From the NCBI GenBank assembly GCA_028571685.1, contig CM053158.1, forward strand, positions 50,824,501-50,888,500: 64,000 nucleotides of DNA. Reading direction: 5' to 3'. Positions 59,553-64,000 of the stretch are shown one piece after another. The notes beneath the pieces are model-generated. The model worked only from the letters and a program-made list of their open reading frames with translations. It was not told the origin of the DNA and did no database searches. This stretch comes from Heterohyrax brucei (lineage: Eukaryota > Chordata > Mammalia > Hyracoidea > Procaviidae). Numbering within the stretch: the first letter of the stretch is position 1; every line of letters starts with the position of its first letter. The position numbers were made by a program, and so were the translations under genes.

Positions 59553-61130
59553 GCTGTTGCTGTCAGGTGCCGTCAGGTTGGCTCTGACTCACAGCAACCC
59601 TGTGTATGGCAAAGTGAAACACTGTCCCATCCTCCACCGTGTCCACAATTATTGCTGTGCTCCAGGGTTTTCATTGTAGTAGCCACTGTGTCAACCCATC
59701 TCCTCAAGGATTTTCTTCTTTTTCACTGACCCTTGACTTTACTGAGCAGGATATCCTTCTCCAGGGACTGACCCCTCCTGACAACATGTCCCAAGTATGT
59801 AAGACGCAGTCTAGCAATCCTGGCTTCCAAGGAGCGCTCTGGTTGTACTCCTTCCAAGACAGATCTGTTTGTCCTTTTGGCAGTCCATTCATTATTCTTT
59901 GCCAGCGTTGCAGTTCAAAGGCATCCATTCTTTGTCTGTCTTCTTTATTCATTGTCCGATTTGCACATGCATAAAAGTTGATTGAAAATACTAACCCTAA
60001 CTCAGGTGGACCTGAGTCTTCAAGGTGACATTTTGGCTTTTCAATACTGTAAGGAGTTCTTTTGCCCCAGGCTTGCCCAGTGCACTGCATCTTTTGATTT
60101 CTTGACTGCCAGTTTCATGGGAAATTATTGTGGGTCTAAGTAAAATGTGATCCTTGACAACCTCAATCTTTTCTCTGTTTTTCGTGGTGTTGCTTATTGG
60201 TCCAGCTGTGAGAATTTTTTTTTGTTGATGTTGAAGTATAAGCCGTACTGAAGGCATTTGACTGTCTTTGAACTTCATCACTGTTTCAAGTCTTCTTCAC
60301 TTTTAGCAAGCAAGGCTGTGTCATCTACACGACGCATGTTACTGAGTCTCCCTCCAATCCTGATGCCCCACTCTTCTTCACATAGTCTAGCATCTCGGAT
60401 CATTTACCAGCATGCGGATTAAATAGGTACAGTGAAAGGATAAAACTCTGATGTACACCTTTCCTGACTTTAAACAACACAGTTTCTACTTACTCTGTTC
60501 AATCAACAGCCTCATGATTCATGTGCAAATTCTTCATGAACACATTTAGGTGTTCTGGAATTCTCCTTTTCTGTAATGTTAGCTGTAATTTGTTGTGGTC
60601 CACACAGTCAAATGCCTTTGCATAAACACGGGTAAGCATCTTTCTGGTGTTCCCTGCTTTCAGCCAAGATCTATCAGATGCAGCAATGATATCCCTGGTT
60701 CCACATCCTCTTCTGAATCAGGCCTGAATTTCTGGCAGTTCTGGGTCAATATACTGCTGCTGCAGCTTTTGAATGATCTTTAGCATGGTTTTAAGTGTGT
60801 GTGACATTAGTGACATTGTCCAAAAATTTCTGTATTTGGTTGGATCACCTTTCTTGGGAATAGGCATAAATATAGATCTCTTCCAGTAGATTGGCTAGAT
60901 AACTGTATTCCAAATTTCTTGGCATAGACAAGTCAGTGCTTCTAGCACTGCATCCGTTTGCTGATACATCTCAGTTGATATTCGGTCAGCTCTCGGAGCC
61001 TTGGTTTTCACCAGTGCCTTCAGTGCAGCTTGGGCTTCTTCCTTCAGTACCGTCAGTTCCTGATCATATGCTACCTCCTGAAACGTCAACCTTTTCTTTT
61101 TGGTGTGATGACTCTGTGTATTTCTTCCAT
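59553..61130 (-). mobile_element. RTE (BovB-class) LINE, antisense, copy 2 of 3
   Basis: About 1.6 kb covering reverse transcriptase to the 3' end. On minus, from the right: EVAYDQELTVLKEEAQAALK and ALVKTKAPRADRISTEMYQQ near 60960-61080 (fingers region, usual form 'NKAPGxDGIPxE'), then the catalytic YADD box, which reads RVDD (near 60330, both Asp kept), then the C-terminal tail. Ends at the left with the tail shared with AfroSINE (cgtcaggttggctctgactc). Broken frames; 5' truncated near 61130. Confidence 0.92.
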
Positions 61131-61135
61131 CATAG

Positions 61136-61964
61136 TTGGTGCCCAATACATAAATGCCAATTGAAGGGAAGAAGGAGGAAGAAACATGCTTTTTGTCCTC
61201 AGCAGTATCCTCGTGCACATTTTCTGTGTTGATGAATATCTCTCTACAACATTGTTTGGTTGGCTGCTAGTTTTCCCTTGTATGGATATAAGTGAGTGAA
61301 CAACTTGAGCTTGTTTGGACACAAAGGGAGACTTTATTCTCAGGATGCAGGTGTCTTAGCAACAAGAACCCGGGACTGCAGGAATCTGAGAGCCCACAGA
61401 ATGATCTTTCTCATCATCTCTTGTCTGTTACTGCTCATGACAGCTTTGTGCCCTTCTTTGGCTTCTGCTGCGTTGTCCACATGGCAGCCAAGGTGGCTGC
61501 CTACATGTCCCGTGTTCTCCTGTTTCAAACCCTACTCAGTGCAGCGCCTGTCAGTCTGTCTGCCCCAATGCTGTGCCAGTAACCTCTTCTGGGATCAGAT
61601 ACTCCTAGTCCAAGCAGGGAGAAGGTCACTGCCTGGAAAACAAAATAAATTTCACATTTCTGATAGCAAACTGTGAGGATGTAATTCTTTATCAGTTCAG
61701 TTCTGCTCTGTTCCGCTTCTGTTCTGCCACTAGCTGCATGTGCCACCCACATTCTTCTGACCCTGGAGCTGAGACACATTAAAGGGCACAGTCCTCCAGG
61801 TTGCCATCTGGGCCCAAGACTTAAGAGGCCAGCCACAGCCACAGACTTGGGAGTTCCCTAGGGCCCCTCACTTCTGGCTTGCTGGCTGTGAATTGTTTTC
61901 CCACTGTCCCTTCAGCATACCAGTGGTAAGCTCTGCGGTCCCTAGCCCAGCTTTACTTTTGATC
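61136..61964. other. Unidentified DNA between two RTE copies, possible LTR
   Basis: On minus, 61260-61640 ends with a polyadenylation-type aataaagtctccctttgtg followed by ccaaacaagctcaagttgtt, the arrangement seen at LTR ends. It may be an old LTR fossil, family unknown. The flanks 61136-61260 and 61640-61964 are unrecognised. Confidence 0.35.
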
Positions 61965-63945
61965 TGCTGTTGTTAGGTGCTGTCGGGTTGGTTCCAACTC
62001 ACAGTGACCCCATGAACAACAGAATGAAACACTGCCCAGTCTTGTGCCGTGTCTACAATCATTTTTATGCTTAAGCCTATTGTTGAGGCCACTGTGTCAA
62101 TCCATTTCATCGAGGGTCTTCCTCTTTTTTGCTGACCCTTCACCCTACCAAGCATGATGTCATTCTCCAGGGACCAATTCTTCCTGACAACATGCCCAAA
62201 GTATGTAAGACACAGTCTTGCCATCTTTGCTTCCAAGGAGCACCCAGGTTGTACTTCTTTTAGAACAGATCTGTTTGTTCTTTTGGTGGTCCGTGGTATG
62301 TTTAACATTCTTCTCCAACACCACAATTGAAAGGCATCCATTCTTCCTCTCCTGTGTTTGTTCATTGTCCAGCTTTCGCACGCGTATGATGCGACTGAAA
62401 ATACCATGGCTTGGGTCAGGTGCACTTTAGTCTTCAAGGTGACATCTTTACTTTTCAATACTTCAAAGAGACCCTTTGCAGCACATTTTCCCAATACAGT
62501 GTGTGTTTTGATTTATTGACGGCTGCTTCCATGGGCATTGATTGTGGACCCAAGTAAAATGAAATCCTTGGTAACCTCAACCCTTTCTCCGTTTATGATG
62601 ATGTTGCTTACTGGTCCAGTTGTGAGTATTTTTATTTTCTTGATGTTGAGATGCAATCCATACTGAACACCGGTCCTTGATCTTCATCAGTAAGTTTTTC
62701 AAATCTTCTTCACTTCCAGCAAGTAAGGTGACACTGCATAACGCAGGTTGTTAATGAGATGTCCTCCAATCTTAGTGCTTCGTTCTTCTTCATATAATCC
62801 AGCTTCTCAGATTATTCACTTGGTATGCAGATTGAAAAAGCACAGTGAAAGCATACACCTTGACGTGCACTTTTCCTGACTTTAAATCATGCGGTGTCGC
62901 TTTGTTCTGTTTGCACAGCTACCTCTTGATTCATATACAGATTCCTTAAGAGCACTATTAAGTGTTCTGGAATTCCTGTTTTACTCAGTGTTAGCCATAA
63001 TTTGTTATGATCCACACAGTCAAGTGCTTTTGCATAGTCAATGAAACACAGTTACACCTCTCTCTGGTATTCTCTGATTTCAGCCAAGATCCTTCTGACA
63101 TCGACAATGTTATCCCTGGTTCAATGTCCTCTTCTGAATGCAGCTTGAATATCTGGCAATTCCTTGTCAATATATTGTTGTAGTTGCTTTTGAATGATCT
63201 TGAGCAAAATTTACATGCACATGATATTAATGATAACATTCAGTAATTTCCACATTCGGTTGAATCATGTTTCTTTGGATTGGGCTTGAATGTGGATCTC
63301 TTCCAGTCATTTGGCCAGGCACTGTCCTCCAAATTTCTTGGCATAGACAAGGGAGCACTTCCAGTGCTGCATCTTTTTGCTGAAATATCTCAATTGATAT
63401 GCCATCAATTCCTGAGCCTTGTTTTGGGCCAATGCCTTCAATGCAGCTTTGACTACTTCCTCTAGTACCATCGGTTCTTGATCATATGCTACCTCTTCAG
63501 TTGGCTGAACATCTACCAGTTGTTTCTGGTATAGTGACTCTGTGTATTCCTTCCATCTTCTTTTGATGCTCCCTGAGTTGTTTAATATTTTCCCTGTAGA
63601 ATACTTCACTATTGCAACTCAAGCCTTGTATTTTTTATTCAGTTCTTTTAGCTTGAGAAATCCAGAATGTGTTCTTCCCTTCCGGTTTTCCATTTCTAGC
63701 TCTTTGCACATGTTATTATAATACTTTCTTTAGTCTTCTTGAGCTGCCCTTTTTAATCTTCTGTTTAGGTCTTTTACTTCTGCATTACTTCCTTTTGCTT
63801 TAGCTTCTTGATGATTGAGAGCAAGTTCTGACTTCCAGTTTGGTCTTTCCTTTCTTTCCTGTCTTTTTAATGACCTCTTGCTTTCTTCGTGGATGATATC
63901 TTTGATGTCATTCCACAGTTTGTCTGGTCTTTGCTCATTAGTGGC
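61965..63945 (-). mobile_element. RTE (BovB-class) LINE, antisense, copy 3 of 3
   Basis: The largest copy, about 2 kb. On minus, from right to left: the linker after the endonuclease (DKLWNDIKDIIHEESKRS, LNRRLKRAAQED near 63730-63930), the start of the reverse transcriptase (KRRWKEYTESLYQKQL, near 63540), a damaged catalytic box (NNLRYA, then the two Asp codons are lost, near 62740), and a long open C-terminal frame of 173 codons (62494-61973) with YACESWTMNKHRRGRMDAF, WCWRRMLN and GRPSMKWIDT. These are hallmarks of RTE/BovB. The endonuclease is missing because the copy ends where an LTR begins at 63946. Confidence 0.94.
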
Positions 63946-64000
63946 TGTCATAGACTGAATTGTGTCCCCCGCTAAATAAGTGTAGCCCTGTGGCTGGGCC
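63946..64000 (+). mobile_element. Start of an afrotherian or MaLR-type LTR (fossil, partial)
   Basis: Starts tgtcatagactgaattgtgt, cccccgctaaataagtg, matching the sense start of the 'tgttatggattgaattgtgtccccc' LTR class. Cut off by the window edge, so its end and any internal region are unknown. Confidence 0.7.

Noticed and set aside
59031-59729. A 232-codon plus-strand open frame
   Set aside because: It runs through an antisense RTE end, two AfroSINEs and the next RTE. No single element codes in that frame.
61973-62494. 173-codon minus-strand frame considered as a host gene
   Set aside because: CESWTMNK, DAFQLWCWRRML and GRPSMKWID are the RTE/BovB C-terminal hallmark, so it is LINE sequence.

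Overview
This window reads as ordinary, repeat-rich nuclear DNA from an afrotherian mammal, most likely a paenungulate (elephant, sirenian or hyrax). The main evidence is about forty copies and fragments of the tRNA-derived AfroSINE family. Many are the short form that lacks an internal block of about 45 bp, a form described for hyraxes, sirenians and elephants. The RTE/BovB-class LINE whose 3' tail the SINE shares is also present. Old eutherian repeats (MIR, L2, MER5A, MER20, L1, MaLR-type LTRs) lie between them. I find no exon, tRNA, rRNA or other host gene that I can support. Every long open frame runs through a simple repeat or transposon, or lacks any recognisable domain.

Layout. 0-2 kb: a 740-bp degenerate CAGT-type satellite, then a GC-rich 40-bp tandem repeat. 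2-12 kb: mostly unique DNA with MIR, L2 and AfroSINE copies and one antisense LTR (7.9-8.4 kb); a motif-dense unique block at 11.04-11.27 kb could be an enhancer. 12-15 kb: an LTR and two (TGGA)n tracts. 15.7-17.4 kb: an L2 split by an ERVL-like LTR, which carries an AfroSINE. 19-22 kb: a MaLR-type LTR with an AfroSINE in it, an RTE 3' end and a further LTR remnant. 22-31 kb: unique DNA, MER5A copies, many AfroSINEs, an inverted AfroSINE pair (24.8-24.97 kb) and an RTE fragment split by two AfroSINEs (28.9-29.5 kb). 32-36 kb: a second ERVL-like LTR, a palindromic mariner derivative (34.77-35.32 kb) and another LTR.

37-46 kb: MER20, a MaLR-type LTR with another LTR inserted into its last bases (38.9-40.4 kb), a further LTR holding an AfroSINE, a CpG-dense unique block (41.75-42.06 kb), L1 3' segments and an inverted-repeat, MITE-like element (46.19-46.39 kb). 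48.2-48.8 kb: a pyrimidine tract joined to a CATC/CACC tract. 50 kb: a sense RTE 3' end. 52.1-55.5 kb: an L1 ORF2 remnant broken by an LTR, a LINE 3' tail and two AfroSINEs. 55.9-58.5 kb: an LTR, MIR, a possible TATA-bearing LTR and MER5A. 58.6-63.95 kb: three minus-strand RTE copies, then the first 55 bases of another LTR at the window edge.

The sequence records repeated rounds of insertion. L2, L1 and MaLR LTRs are the oldest hosts, ERVL-like and afrotherian LTRs and RTE sit in or beside them, and AfroSINEs sit inside all of these, including one AfroSINE inside another. No genes work together here. The only candidates for host function are a few unique, motif-rich or CpG-rich blocks. All boundaries were read by eye and may be off by several bases.
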